Assembly: GCF_014851585.1 (NCBI RefSeq)
Contig: NZ_JACVAB010000008.1
Span: 1 to 64,000 of the forward strand
Reading direction: 5' to 3'
From: Agrobacterium sp. AGB01
GTDB taxonomy: Bacteria; Pseudomonadota; Alphaproteobacteria; Rhizobiales; Rhizobiaceae
DNA: 64,000 nt
A program made the translations under genes and the position numbers. This document shows, piece after piece, positions 16,545-24,484 of this stretch. The notes under the pieces were generated by a model. The model had not been told where the DNA came from. It searched no databases and saw only the letters and a program-made list of their open reading frames with translations. Position 1 is the stretch's first letter. Each line of letters starts with the position of its first letter.

Positions 16545-19231
16545 CAGAAGGTTGCCTTCGCGCCGAGCCATACCATGCGGCCGGGAACCCATGGTTGGGC
16601 GGGTTTGGCGTTACGGTTTCCAACGTCGTTGAAAGCGTTTTGCACTCTCATCTCAAGATCCAGCGAGCCATATTTGGATTCGAATGCACGGTATTTTGCA
16701 TTGAGATCAACCGTCACAGCTGTTCTGAAACGATAGTCTTCCCGGATTTCATGCACCATGCCCAAACCCTCTGAGCCAGCTGGTAGATGGCATGCTGCAG
16801 TAAGACTTACCGAGGGTGTGCATGTCGTATCCGTTTTGCGAACACCGTCATATGGTAAAATCACATTGCCGGTAACGCCGAACTTGAATTTGTCATCAAA
16901 CCAGGAGGTGACGAGGTCCAGAGATCCCTTGATGGGGATATCCATGTTACCTTGCACCATCTCGAAATCTCCGAGACCATAGGATTGGTCGTTGTACCAA
17001 ATGCGCGTATCGCTTGGGTCATCGAAGTAACCATTGGACGTGGACTTACGCTTTGACCACGTTAGGCTTCCGAACAGGCCTACTGTCTCCAGATTGGCAT
17101 TTTGTAGTCCCCATGTCTTTCCGTATTCGATCGTCGCCGATTGAAACGCAGATTTTCCTTCATTGGTCAGCGTCATAACACTGCTGGTGGAATCCACCGA
17201 CTTGAGGTACTGATCCTTGCCGTGTCGGTTCAAGTAGCGAATGCGTAATTCACCATCGAACCATGGGTCGTTCCAATCTATCCCTGCCGTAAATTCATCA
17301 ACGTAAGGTGTGACAAGATCATCGCCTAAGAAACTATAGTAACGTTGTGTGCCTGTACCGACCCAGTCTGACACCACGCCGCTTGCATTGTGAGAACGAC
17401 TGTATGCGCGTGCGAAGGGCTGGTTGTTCCGGATGGCATAGTAGACGGCATTGGCGTTGTAATAACGATTGAACCCGCCAATGATGGAGAAGTCTTCAGT
17501 CGGTGAAATAGTCGCCGTCAGACGCGGAGCGAAGTTCAGATTACCGAAAAAGTCTTCATAGCTGGCATGCACGCCAGCTCTGATGTTGAACCAGTCCCAT
17601 GTCTGATCCACTTCGGCATATGCATCAAGCGAATTGATTGATGTCTTGTTGTGATAGGCAGGCGTCACGGTTTTGATACGTGTATATTGTTCGTATGAGC
17701 ACGAGGCATCGCCGGCTGGGCATGTAAAAGAGGAAACTAGTGGCGTATTCAGCAGCGTATAGTTCGACGAATTCAGCGTATATTGATCTGCCTGTCGATA
17801 TGCGTCTGTTTTTCGGTAATCGAAGCCGGTAGAGAACGTACCTGCTAGAAAATCACCGTCGATATCTGCCTTGAAGCCTTTTTCTTCCTGTCCCTGCGCC
17901 TTGTTGCCGTAACCGCCTTCACGGCAGAGTTGGGATGTTCCGGTCAAACCGGATGCCAGTGGTACCTGGCACCAGGATAATATGCTTGGATCTGTCGAAT
18001 AGAACCATGTAGCTGGGTTGGTATTAGACACAGCCGATCTCGCCCAAACAGTGCGATACAATGTTTCATTTGCCCCACCGTCATTAACGGTTCGGGATTT
18101 GTTGAAATAGGCTCTCGCGTCTATCTTCACGTCCTTCACGCCGAAAGGCTCAAAGACGATTGCATCAAGATCATTTTCCCATTGCAACTGACTGGTTAAA
18201 CCTTTGCTTTGTGACATGATTTGCGTGTCACGATAGAAATACCCATCCCACTCCTGTTCGTAATCCGTATAGGAGCCTTCCAGTGTGAACACACCAAAGT
18301 CTGTGTCATGCCGACTGGAAAGGCGGTAGAAATTGTTCTCTGAGAACTCTTCCGCTTCAAGACCATAGTACCTGTAATCTTTGACCTTATTGGTGTCCGC
18401 ACCAGAACGGCTGTACTGACCGATCACCGCCCAATTGTCTGTTATAGGCACATTGACAGTGGCGGATGTTTTATAACGATAAAACTCCGGTGGGGGGGTG
18501 TTCTGCGGATTTAGGCCGTCTTCTGTTCCCAAAACGTAGCTTGTCGTGCTGTCGCTTTCAAAACCGTAGCTGACCGACCCGGTAACCTTATCAGTCTTTG
18601 GTTTTGCCAGTGTATATTCAACCACGCCGCCCTGAAACTGGCCGTAACGAGCGGAGACGTTGCTGTCCATCACACTCACATTGTCCAGGAATTCTGCTGG
18701 TACAAACACCGTTTGGGAATGAAGGCCAAAAACCTCGTTGATGTTGGGAGTATTCTCGTAACTTCCAAGCGTACCGCCAAATGGATCCTGCGATCCCGTG
18801 ACATTGTTGATGCCGATGCCATTGAGGATGAAGTTGTTTTCATAGACCTTACCGCCGGAGATTGACATCTCTTGGGGACGCAGGTTGATCATGTCCTGAC
18901 CATCGACACCGGCATCATTGTCAGAATCGTTTTGATACTGAACGTTCGGCAGATTGCGCAGGATCGAGTTTGCATCGCCGAGACCGCTTGCCTTGTTGGT
19001 GATAAGTTCACCCTCAAGAATTGTCGTGCCGATATCCGATTTGCCTTTGCCACCCAAGCGCAGCCAGTTGGGGAGCTTGACAATGATGTTATCGAGAATC
19101 GTCGCGTTGGCTGGTGCGGTGGTTGTGTCCTGCGCCATGACAGGCGAAATGGAGACGATACCACCGATGGTAACAAGCAGGCACACGGAAGCCTTCGCCA
19201 CGTGTCGTGACGTTTTCAAGTTCGGATACAT
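16544..19231 (-). CDS. TonB-dependent outer-membrane receptor
   Basis: 895 residues. A signal peptide ends near P-V-M-A-Q-D at about residue 34. A possible TonB box lies in T-I-L-D-N-I-I-V. The plug domain (about 60-200) has N-S-I-L-R-N-L-P-N-V, L-R-P-Q-E-M-S-I and N-F-I-L-N-G-I. A 22-strand-type barrel follows and ends W-L-G-A-K-A-T-F with the terminal Phe expected for BAM insertion. Cys pairs in three predicted surface loops (around W-C-Q-V / L-C-R-E, T-C-P-A / S-C-S-Y, T-C-T-P / A-C-H-L) suggest disulfides. Base composition looks more AT-rich than the neighbours, which hints at transfer. A seven-G run lies at 18492-18498. A possible RirA-type operator lies upstream, so an iron-linked ligand is plausible. 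Confidence 0.88.
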   Translation of the reverse strand: MYPNLKTSRHVAKASVCLLVTIGGIVSISPVMAQDTTTAPANATILDNIIVKLPNWLRLGGKGKSDIGTTILEGELITNKASGLGDANSILRNLPNVQYQNDSDNDAGVDGQDMINLRPQEMSISGGKVYENNFILNGIGINNVTGSQDPFGGTLGSYENTPNINEVFGLHSQTVFVPAEFLDNVSVMDSNVSARYGQFQGGVVEYTLAKPKTDKVTGSVSYGFESDSTTSYVLGTEDGLNPQNTPPPEFYRYKTSATVNVPITDNWAVIGQYSRSGADTNKVKDYRYYGLEAEEFSENNFYRLSSRHDTDFGVFTLEGSYTDYEQEWDGYFYRDTQIMSQSKGLTSQLQWENDLDAIVFEPFGVKDVKIDARAYFNKSRTVNDGGANETLYRTVWARSAVSNTNPATWFYSTDPSILSWCQVPLASGLTGTSQLCREGGYGNKAQGQEEKGFKADIDGDFLAGTFSTGFDYRKTDAYRQADQYTLNSSNYTLLNTPLVSSFTCPAGDASCSYEQYTRIKTVTPAYHNKTSINSLDAYAEVDQTWDWFNIRAGVHASYEDFFGNLNFAPRLTATISPTEDFSIIGGFNRYYNANAVYYAIRNNQPFARAYSRSHNASGVVSDWVGTGTQRYYSFLGDDLVTPYVDEFTAGIDWNDPWFDGELRIRYLNRHGKDQYLKSVDSTSSVMTLTNEGKSAFQSATIEYGKTWGLQNANLETVGLFGSLTWSKRKSTSNGYFDDPSDTRIWYNDQSYGLGDFEMVQGNMDIPIKGSLDLVTSWFDDKFKFGVTGNVILPYDGVRKTDTTCTPSVSLTAACHLPAGSEGLGMVHEIREDYRFRTAVTVDLNAKYRAFESKYGSLDLEMRVQNAFNDVGNRNAKPAQPWVPGRMVWLGAKATF

Positions 19232-19663
19232 GTTTGAAAAACCTCCAGAAAATTCTGCGTTATGGCGCGTTGGAGGTGGGATAATAAAATGTGACTGTAT
19301 GAGTCAAGATTTCGCCGTAATAAATATGATATTTTGACACAACTTTGTCATGATGCGTTGCGCAAGCAACAGCGGGCGAAGTGAAGTGACACCTTTTAGT
19401 TGTTTGTGATCGGTTTTTATTTTCTAAGGTTGTGCGGCTGGGCTTTAAGGTTGCGCTGAGTCTTGACCGTGGCAACTTAATCGCACGGCACCGGAAATGA
19501 ATGCCATCGCGTTCTGGCGGGTGCCTTCATACGTTTAATATCTTTTAAGCTGTACTTTCCGGCGCATAGCGTCACAATGCCACGCGCGCCAGATTACCGC
19601 GCGGTAATTGATCACAGCGCGTTCGGTTATTGTTTCAAATAGACCAGAGATCCATTTCACTCA
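19232..19663. other. AT-rich divergent promoter region
   Basis: About 430 bases without a gene lie between the TonB receptor and the bd oxidase. The stretch at 19280-19430 is clearly AT-rich. It contains TGA-N9-TCA at 19292-19306 and an imperfect inverted repeat TGACA...TGTCA at about 19335-19351. I see no terminator or RNA gene. Confidence 0.55.
19292..19306 (-). promoter_or_regulatory. Possible iron-responsive (RirA/IRO-type) operator
   Basis: The sequence TGACTGTATGAGTCA has the form TGA-N9-TCA described for RirA iron-responsive operators of rhizobia. It lies about 60 bases upstream of the TonB receptor start. The fixed part is only six bases, so chance is a real possibility. Confidence 0.35.
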
Positions 19664-19677
19664 TTGATGGAGATCAA
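19664..19677 (+). promoter_or_regulatory. Perfect FNR/FixK-type box overlapping the bd oxidase ribosome-binding site
   Basis: TTGATGGAGATCAA is a perfect TTGAT-N4-ATCAA box. Its four spacer bases GGAG are also the ribosome-binding site of the GTG start at 19679. FNR, FixK and Anr proteins use such boxes to control microaerobic oxidase genes, normally about 41 bases before the transcription start. This position would suit repression or a road-block instead, or may be coincidence. Confidence 0.45.
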
Positions 19678-19678
19678 A

Positions 19679-21094
19679 GTGTTTGAAGGTTTCAGCGCCG
19701 AGATTCTGGCACGAATACAGTTTGCCTTTACTGTGTCGTTCCACTTTCTGTTTCCGGCGTTTTCCATTGGCACGGCGAGTTATCTTGCTGTTCTCAATGC
19801 GTTGTGGCTGTGGAAGCGCGATCCCGTTTATCTCAAGCTGTTCGAATACTGGAAACCGATCTTTGCCATTACCTTCGGCATGGGCGTGGTGTCCGGCATC
19901 GTCATGAGCTACCAGTTCGGCACCAATTGGGCGGTGTTTTCCGACAAGGCTGGTCCGGTCATTGGCCCATTGATGGGATATGAGGTGCTGACCGCCTTTT
20001 TCCTGGAGGCGGGTTTTCTGGGCATTGCGCTGTTCGGGCGCAAACGTGTCGGTGATCGTCTGCACATGTTCGCCGTCGCCATGGTGGCCGTGGGCACCTT
20101 GATTTCCGCCACCTGGATCCTGTCTGCCAATAGCTGGATGCATACGCCGCAGGGCCACATCATTGGCGAAAACGGCCAATTTCTGCCGCAGGACTGGTGG
20201 AAGATCATTTTCAACCCATCCTTCCCGTACCGACTGACACATACGGTGCTTGCCGCGTTCCTGACGACGGCTTTCGGCGTTGGCGCAGTGGGGGCGTTCC
20301 ATCTGTTGCGAGACCGCACGAATAAACAGGCGCGGGTGATGTTTTCCATGGCCATGTGGATGGCGGCACTGGTAACGCCGGTGCAGATTTTCGTTGGTGA
20401 CCTGCATGGCATCAACACACTGGAGCATCAGCCGGCAAAGATTGCCGCCATGGAAGGCCATTATGAAAGCCATAAGGGCGCGCCGCTCATTCTGTTCGGC
20501 ATTCCCGATGATAAGGCCGAAGCCACCCGATATGCAGTCGAAATTCCAAAGCTCGGCTCGTTGATCCTCACCCATGATCTCAATGGCGAAATCAAGGGCC
20601 TGAAAGAGTGGGCTCCCGAGGACCGGCCACCGGCGCTTATTCCCTTCATGGCCTTCCGGGTGATGGTTGGGCTTGGCATGTTGATGCTGGGTGTTGGCCT
20701 TTGGTCGCTATGGGCCAGGTGGCGAGGCTGTCTTTACGAAAGCCGGTTGTTGCACCGTGCCGCCATCTGCATGGGGCCATCGGGTTTCATTGCCGTGCTG
20801 GCAGGCTGGTTTACCACCGAAGTCGGCCGTCAGCCCTATACGGTTTACGGGCTGTTGCGCACATCTGAGAGCCTGTCGCCGGTCGATGCGCCCGCTGTCG
20901 GTGCGTCGCTGATGGCCTTTATCGTGGTCTATTTCATCGTGTTCGGGGCAGGGGTCTTTTACCTGCTGCGGCTGATGTACCGCACGCCGGTACTGGATGA
21001 AGACCATGAGCTGGACCACGCCCCATCACGAGCAACGGGAATTACCCCGGCCATTGCTCATGAACTTAATGCGGGAGGCCGCCATGATGTTTGA
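19679..21094 (+). CDS. cioA: Cyanide-insensitive cytochrome bd oxidase subunit I (CioA/CydA family)
   Basis: 471 residues. It contains conserved A-R-I-Q-F-A-F-T (with the b595 heme ligand His in V-S-F-H), G-M-G-V-V-S-G and, later, W-F-T-T-E-V-G-R-Q-P-Y. The Q-loop between helices 6 and 7 is short, as in the CIO type, and total length is well below the 522 residues of E. coli CydA. It oxidises quinol at the inner membrane. I prefer the GTG at 19679, giving MFEGFSAEIL, because GGAG lies six bases before it and the family starts close to A-R-I-Q. ATG 19667 and TTG 19664 are alternatives. The subunit II gene overlaps its end by 11 bases. Confidence 0.9.
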   Translation: MFEGFSAEILARIQFAFTVSFHFLFPAFSIGTASYLAVLNALWLWKRDPVYLKLFEYWKPIFAITFGMGVVSGIVMSYQFGTNWAVFSDKAGPVIGPLMGYEVLTAFFLEAGFLGIALFGRKRVGDRLHMFAVAMVAVGTLISATWILSANSWMHTPQGHIIGENGQFLPQDWWKIIFNPSFPYRLTHTVLAAFLTTAFGVGAVGAFHLLRDRTNKQARVMFSMAMWMAALVTPVQIFVGDLHGINTLEHQPAKIAAMEGHYESHKGAPLILFGIPDDKAEATRYAVEIPKLGSLILTHDLNGEIKGLKEWAPEDRPPALIPFMAFRVMVGLGMLMLGVGLWSLWARWRGCLYESRLLHRAAICMGPSGFIAVLAGWFTTEVGRQPYTVYGLLRTSESLSPVDAPAVGASLMAFIVVYFIVFGAGVFYLLRLMYRTPVLDEDHELDHAPSRATGITPAIAHELNAGGRHDV

Positions 21095-22088
21095 TCTTGC
21101 GTTTATCTGGGCGGCGCTGATCGCCTTTGCCGTTCTCGCTTATGTCATTCTCGATGGGTTTGACCTCGGCATCGGTATTCTATTTCCGATGTTTCCCAAC
21201 CGGCATGACCGAGACGTAATGACCAATTCCATTGCGCCTGTTTGGGACGGTAACGAAACCTGGCTGGTGTTGGGTGGCGGTGGCCTGATGGCGGTGTTTC
21301 CGCTGGCCTATGCCACTGTGTTGCCGGCCCTCTATATGCCGATCATTCTGATGCTGCTCGGGCTGATCTTTCGCGGTGTGGCGTTTGAATTTCGTTGGCG
21401 CACCAAACGCGGCAGCATCTGGTGGGATGGCGGTTTCTTTGTCGGCTCTACTGTTGCGGCCTTCATGCAGGGCGTGGCGCTTGGCGCGCTTGTGCAGGGT
21501 ATCAAGGTTGTGGACCGCGCCTATGCCGGTGGCTGGTGGGACTGGCTGACACCATTCAGCGTCGTTACCGGTCTGGCGGTTGTCGTGGGTTATGCATTGT
21601 TGGGCGCCACGTGGCTCAACCTGAAAACCACGGGTGATTTGCAGGCCCGGTGCCGCAAACTCTCCATGGTCGCGGGTGTCGGTACGCTGCTTTTGATCGG
21701 CACTGTCAGCCTGTGGACACCGTTTATCGACCGGGTCTATTTCGATCGCTGGTTCGGTTGGCCAACGGCGTTTTTCTCGGCATTGGTGCCATTGCTGGTT
21801 GCCATCTGCGCATTGGCGCTGTGGCATGGCCTGACGCACGATAAACACCTGCAACCGTTTCTGGCGGCACTGGGACTGTTTGTCCTCAGTTTTGTCGGCA
21901 TCGGCATCAGCTTTTACCCCTATATCGTGCCAGGCTCGCTGACGATCTGGGAAGCGGCGGCACCTGAAAGTTCGCTTGCCTTCCTGCTGGTTGGCGCGCT
22001 GGTGCTCATTCCCACGATTCTTGCCTATACCGGTTATGCTTATTGGGTATTTCGCGGCAAGATCGATCCGGAAGAGGGCTATCACTAA
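21084..22088 (+). CDS. cioB: Cytochrome bd oxidase subunit II (CioB/CydB family)
   Basis: 334 residues with about eight membrane helices and no cofactor-binding motif, as expected for subunit II. Conserved features include Y-V-I-L-D-G-F-D-L-G-I-G near residue 25 and P-V-W-D-G-N-E-T-W-L-V near 55. The ATG at 21084 follows GGGAGG and overlaps the subunit I stop; the longer frame to 20997 is inside subunit I. The stop shares a base with the start of a 41-aa third subunit (TAATG). Confidence 0.9.
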   Translation: MMFDLAFIWAALIAFAVLAYVILDGFDLGIGILFPMFPNRHDRDVMTNSIAPVWDGNETWLVLGGGGLMAVFPLAYATVLPALYMPIILMLLGLIFRGVAFEFRWRTKRGSIWWDGGFFVGSTVAAFMQGVALGALVQGIKVVDRAYAGGWWDWLTPFSVVTGLAVVVGYALLGATWLNLKTTGDLQARCRKLSMVAGVGTLLLIGTVSLWTPFIDRVYFDRWFGWPTAFFSALVPLLVAICALALWHGLTHDKHLQPFLAALGLFVLSFVGIGISFYPYIVPGSLTIWEAAAPESSLAFLLVGALVLIPTILAYTGYAYWVFRGKIDPEEGYH

Positions 22089-22213
22089 TGGCTGACCCAG
22101 CACCTCAAGAAAGATTACCCAAGCGCCTGCTTTGGTTTGCCGCGATATGGCTGGCCAGCGTGCTGGCGCTGACGGTGGTGGCCTACGGCATCCGGTTGAT
22201 GATCATGCCATAG
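22088..22213 (+). CDS. DUF2474-type small membrane subunit of the bd oxidase
   Basis: 41 residues: a charged N-terminus (Q-E-R-L-P-K-R-L-L-W-F) and one membrane helix (A-A-I-W-L-A-S-V-L-A-L-T-V-V-A-Y). Its ATG overlaps the stop of subunit II by one base. Small single-helix proteins of this kind (CydX, or DUF2474 in CIO-type operons) stabilise the oxidase and its hemes. Position, size and helix make this assignment good even though the gene is very short. The helix start L-W-F-x-x-I-W is the usual DUF2474 look. Confidence 0.8.
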   Translation: MADPAPQERLPKRLLWFAAIWLASVLALTVVAYGIRLMIMP

Positions 22214-22308
22214 GTATCAGATGGCGGGTGGGGCGGTACGCTCCATCCGCCATTTCTCGGAACCAAACACCTCCATTTGCTTTTACTGATATAGCAAGGG
22301 AGGAAGAC

Positions 22309-22587
22309 ATGTTTTCTAAACACGCAATTTCCACCGACCGAATAAGTACTGATACGTGGCTGAAGATCATGTGCGGATTGATGGTCAATGCGATGCTTTT
22401 TGGTGTCGGTATTGTCACCACGCTGTCTGTTCCGGCATTGGCGGAACACGCCAAATACCTGATCCCCGCCGTCGTCGTTGCCAGTTTCGCGTTGACACCT
22501 TTTCTGGTCGGCTTCTTCGCTCGCCGCATGCGCATCCGCAATTGGGGTGTCAAAGGCTGGCAGAAGGGCGACCTGATTTCTGGATAG
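22309..22587 (+). CDS. Small membrane protein, function unknown
   Basis: 92 residues with two hydrophobic helices (about 20-42 and 48-70) and a basic C-terminus (A-R-R-M-R-I-R-N-W). The ATG at 22309 follows a strong AGGGAGGAAG; a longer frame from 22132 overlaps the DUF2474 gene and is rejected. It lies 95 bases after the bd oxidase genes on the same strand, so it may belong to that unit. I do not recognise the family. Confidence 0.65.
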   Translation: MFSKHAISTDRISTDTWLKIMCGLMVNAMLFGVGIVTTLSVPALAEHAKYLIPAVVVASFALTPFLVGFFARRMRIRNWGVKGWQKGDLISG

Positions 22588-22642
22588 AAGCCGGTCGCCA
22601 GCTGCGCCATTTCTGCGGAACGGTAACCCTTCGGCGGTCAGC

Positions 22643-22975
22643 TTATCTCGTGGTCTGGGTAGTCTTCGTTGTCTTGGCCGCCGCGGCGGCGGCTGCCTTC
22701 GCTTCGTTCGATTTGATGTAATCAAACTTGACTGGCTGGCGGTATGTCTGATTGGCTCTGGGGTTCGGTACCTTGTGATAAAATGCCAGCAGCGCCAGAT
22801 GAAGCGCCATACTATCTTTCTTACGATCCCCGGTGACACTGCTGAGTTGCGTCGACGAAATATTACCCCGCGCATCCGTCTTGATCGTCACATAAACGGT
22901 ATCGGAATGGACGGTCGTGCAGGCCTGAAGCAAAAGCGCCAATGCACCAACAACGACTGGAAAACGGAATTTCAT
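22643..22975 (-). CDS. Small lipoprotein, function unknown
   Basis: 110 residues. A signal peptide ends in a lipobox L-L-L-Q-A-C, so Cys 19 or near it should be lipidated. The mature part has a short beta region (T-V-Y-V-T-I-K-T-D-A-R-G-N) and an Ala/Lys/Thr-rich C-terminal tail. I set the start at the ATG at 22975 so that the signal peptide comes first; GGGG lies upstream. The end is convergent with the small membrane protein gene, 55 bases away. No function can be given. Confidence 0.65.
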   Translation of the reverse strand: MKFRFPVVVGALALLLQACTTVHSDTVYVTIKTDARGNISSTQLSSVTGDRKKDSMALHLALLAFYHKVPNPRANQTYRQPVKFDYIKSNEAKAAAAAAAKTTKTTQTTR

Positions 22976-23439
22976 CTCAAATGCCCCTGAAAATACCCAA
23001 GCGTTTGTCATCGAATCAAATCGTGATTTTCAGGTTTAGTAGTTTGTGGATTTGCAATCAGCAAGCGAATACGACAACCCTAGAGTTGTTTGATATTTTG
23101 CCTCGCTTTGTTGCTATTCGGGGCTTTGTTGAAGCGAGCCGTTAGCCGTCGTTTACATCTATAATTTTGAAGCGCAAGGACGGCGTCTGCTCCGTACATG
23201 ATCCATTTCCAATCGCCGAATGGGAATCACCGATGCAAATGCGAATCGTCGAGCAGAATCATAGCAGCGCTTTGCGGGTGATTCGTTTGCCATGATTGCG
23301 CTTTAGTGGAACGTCTCAGATCGCGATGGTGACCCAAGGCGGGTAGGGCCTGTAAAGCCGAAAAGGCTTATTGCGCGGTATGTGGGGATTGTTGTGTTTT
23401 ATAGACTTGATTTGATATCAACCACTTCGTTGAGAGAAG
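22976..23439. other. Long gene-free region before tRNA-Lys
   Basis: About 460 bases. There is an 8-bp inverted repeat, GAATCACC (23224-23231) and GGTGATTC (23277-23284), separated by 45 bases. No convincing reading frame, promoter or RNA gene is visible. Part of it must hold the lipoprotein promoter and the tRNA terminator. Confidence 0.4.
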
Positions 23440-23515
23440 TGGTGAGAGCACAGGGATTCGAACCCTGGACCTACTGATTAAAAGTCAGTTGCTCTACCGG
23501 CTGAGCTATGCTCTC
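23440..23515 (-). tRNA. tRNA-Lys (anticodon TTT)
   Basis: The complement reads as a full 76-base cloverleaf with encoded CCA. The acceptor stem is GAGAGCA with TGCTCTC, the D-arm is GCTC...GAGC, the anticodon loop is CTTTTAA and the T-arm is CAGGG-TTCGAAT-CCCTG. All stems pair. The anticodon TTT gives lysine. Confidence 0.97.
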
Positions 23516-23693
23516 CCTTGCAGTTCGTCTGCCCTGCGGAAGTGGGCGGAACATATTTACGGCCTCGGTTCGGGTCAACCCTCAAAAACAACTTTATTTC
23601 ACTATTCCGCGTTTTTTTGTCTCACCCCCTAAAAGGTGATTGGCGAAGCAGTGGTGCAAAGATTAAAACTCCTTGAAAAATACGGAGTTACAC

Positions 23694-24440
23694 GTGTCCA
23701 TCGCCGAAATTTCCCTGTTCAGTGCATTGTTTGCCGGTGCTCTGTCTTTTCTCTCGCCCTGTGTATTGCCGCTGGTTCCGCCGTACCTGTGTTACATGGC
23801 GGGCGTGTCGGTTGAGCAGTTCAAGTCGGAGAATGTTCAGGCAGAGCCGCGTGTCAAATGGGCGGTGCTGCTATCGGCGCTTTTCTTCACGCTTGGTTTT
23901 TCCACCGTGTTTATCGGCCTTGGTGCAGCAGCCTCCAGCATTGGAATGTTGCTGCGCCAGAACCTCGATATTCTGGCAAAGATCGGCGGCCTGATCATCA
24001 TCATCATGGGCCTGAACTTCCTCGGCGTATTCCGCATCGGTATTCTGTCGCGTGAGGCGCGTTTTCAGGGCGGCGGCAAACCGGCGACGCTGTCCGGCGC
24101 CTATGTCATGGGCCTTGCCTTTGCTTTTGGCTGGACACCCTGCATTGGCCCGGTTCTTGGCGCGATCCTCGGTGTTGCTTCCATGCGTGATACGGTGGGT
24201 GATGGTGCCATTCTGCTGGCGATCTATTCGCTGGGTCTTGCCGTACCGTTCTGGATTGCCGCAAGCTTCTCCGGCTCTTTCATGCGCTTCATGGTGCGTT
24301 TCCGCCGCCATCTGGGCCTGATCGAGAAGATCATGGGTGTATTCCTGATCCTGACTGGTATTGCTTTCATGACCGGCTTTATCACCAACATGGCAATCTG
24401 GTTCCAGGAAACCTTCCCAATCCTGATGCAAATAGGCTAA
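23694..24440 (+). CDS. ccdA: Cytochrome c biogenesis protein CcdA
   Basis: 248 residues with six membrane helices. It carries the two reactive cysteines of the family, in L-S-P-C-V-L-P-L-V-P-P and G-W-T-P-C-I-G-P. CcdA moves electrons from cytoplasmic thioredoxin across the membrane to periplasmic thiol proteins needed for c-type cytochrome assembly. The GTG at 23694 follows GGAG by six bases; a TTG at 23673 is in frame but lacks such a site. It stands alone, without other cytochrome c maturation genes beside it. Confidence 0.92.
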   Translation: MSIAEISLFSALFAGALSFLSPCVLPLVPPYLCYMAGVSVEQFKSENVQAEPRVKWAVLLSALFFTLGFSTVFIGLGAAASSIGMLLRQNLDILAKIGGLIIIIMGLNFLGVFRIGILSREARFQGGGKPATLSGAYVMGLAFAFGWTPCIGPVLGAILGVASMRDTVGDGAILLAIYSLGLAVPFWIAASFSGSFMRFMVRFRRHLGLIEKIMGVFLILTGIAFMTGFITNMAIWFQETFPILMQIG

Positions 24441-24447
24441 GCGTCGC

Positions 24448-24475
24448 CCCGTCGATCCATCTCCCAATCGACGGG
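24448..24475. terminator. Hairpin after ccdA, no T-run
   Basis: CCCGTCGAT and ATCGACGGG form a perfect 9-bp stem with a 10-base loop in the 44-base gap between ccdA and the next gene. There is no U-tract. It may end or attenuate the ccdA transcript, or protect its 3' end. Confidence 0.5.
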
Positions 24476-24484
24476 TAGGGTATT

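Noticed and set aside
22183..22875. 230-aa minus-strand frame after the bd oxidase
   Set aside because: It overlaps two better-supported plus-strand genes and the lipoprotein in another frame.
23406..23422. TTGATTTGATATCAACC as an FNR/FixK box
   Set aside because: Spacing is five instead of four bases, and the nearest gene is the end of tRNA-Lys.
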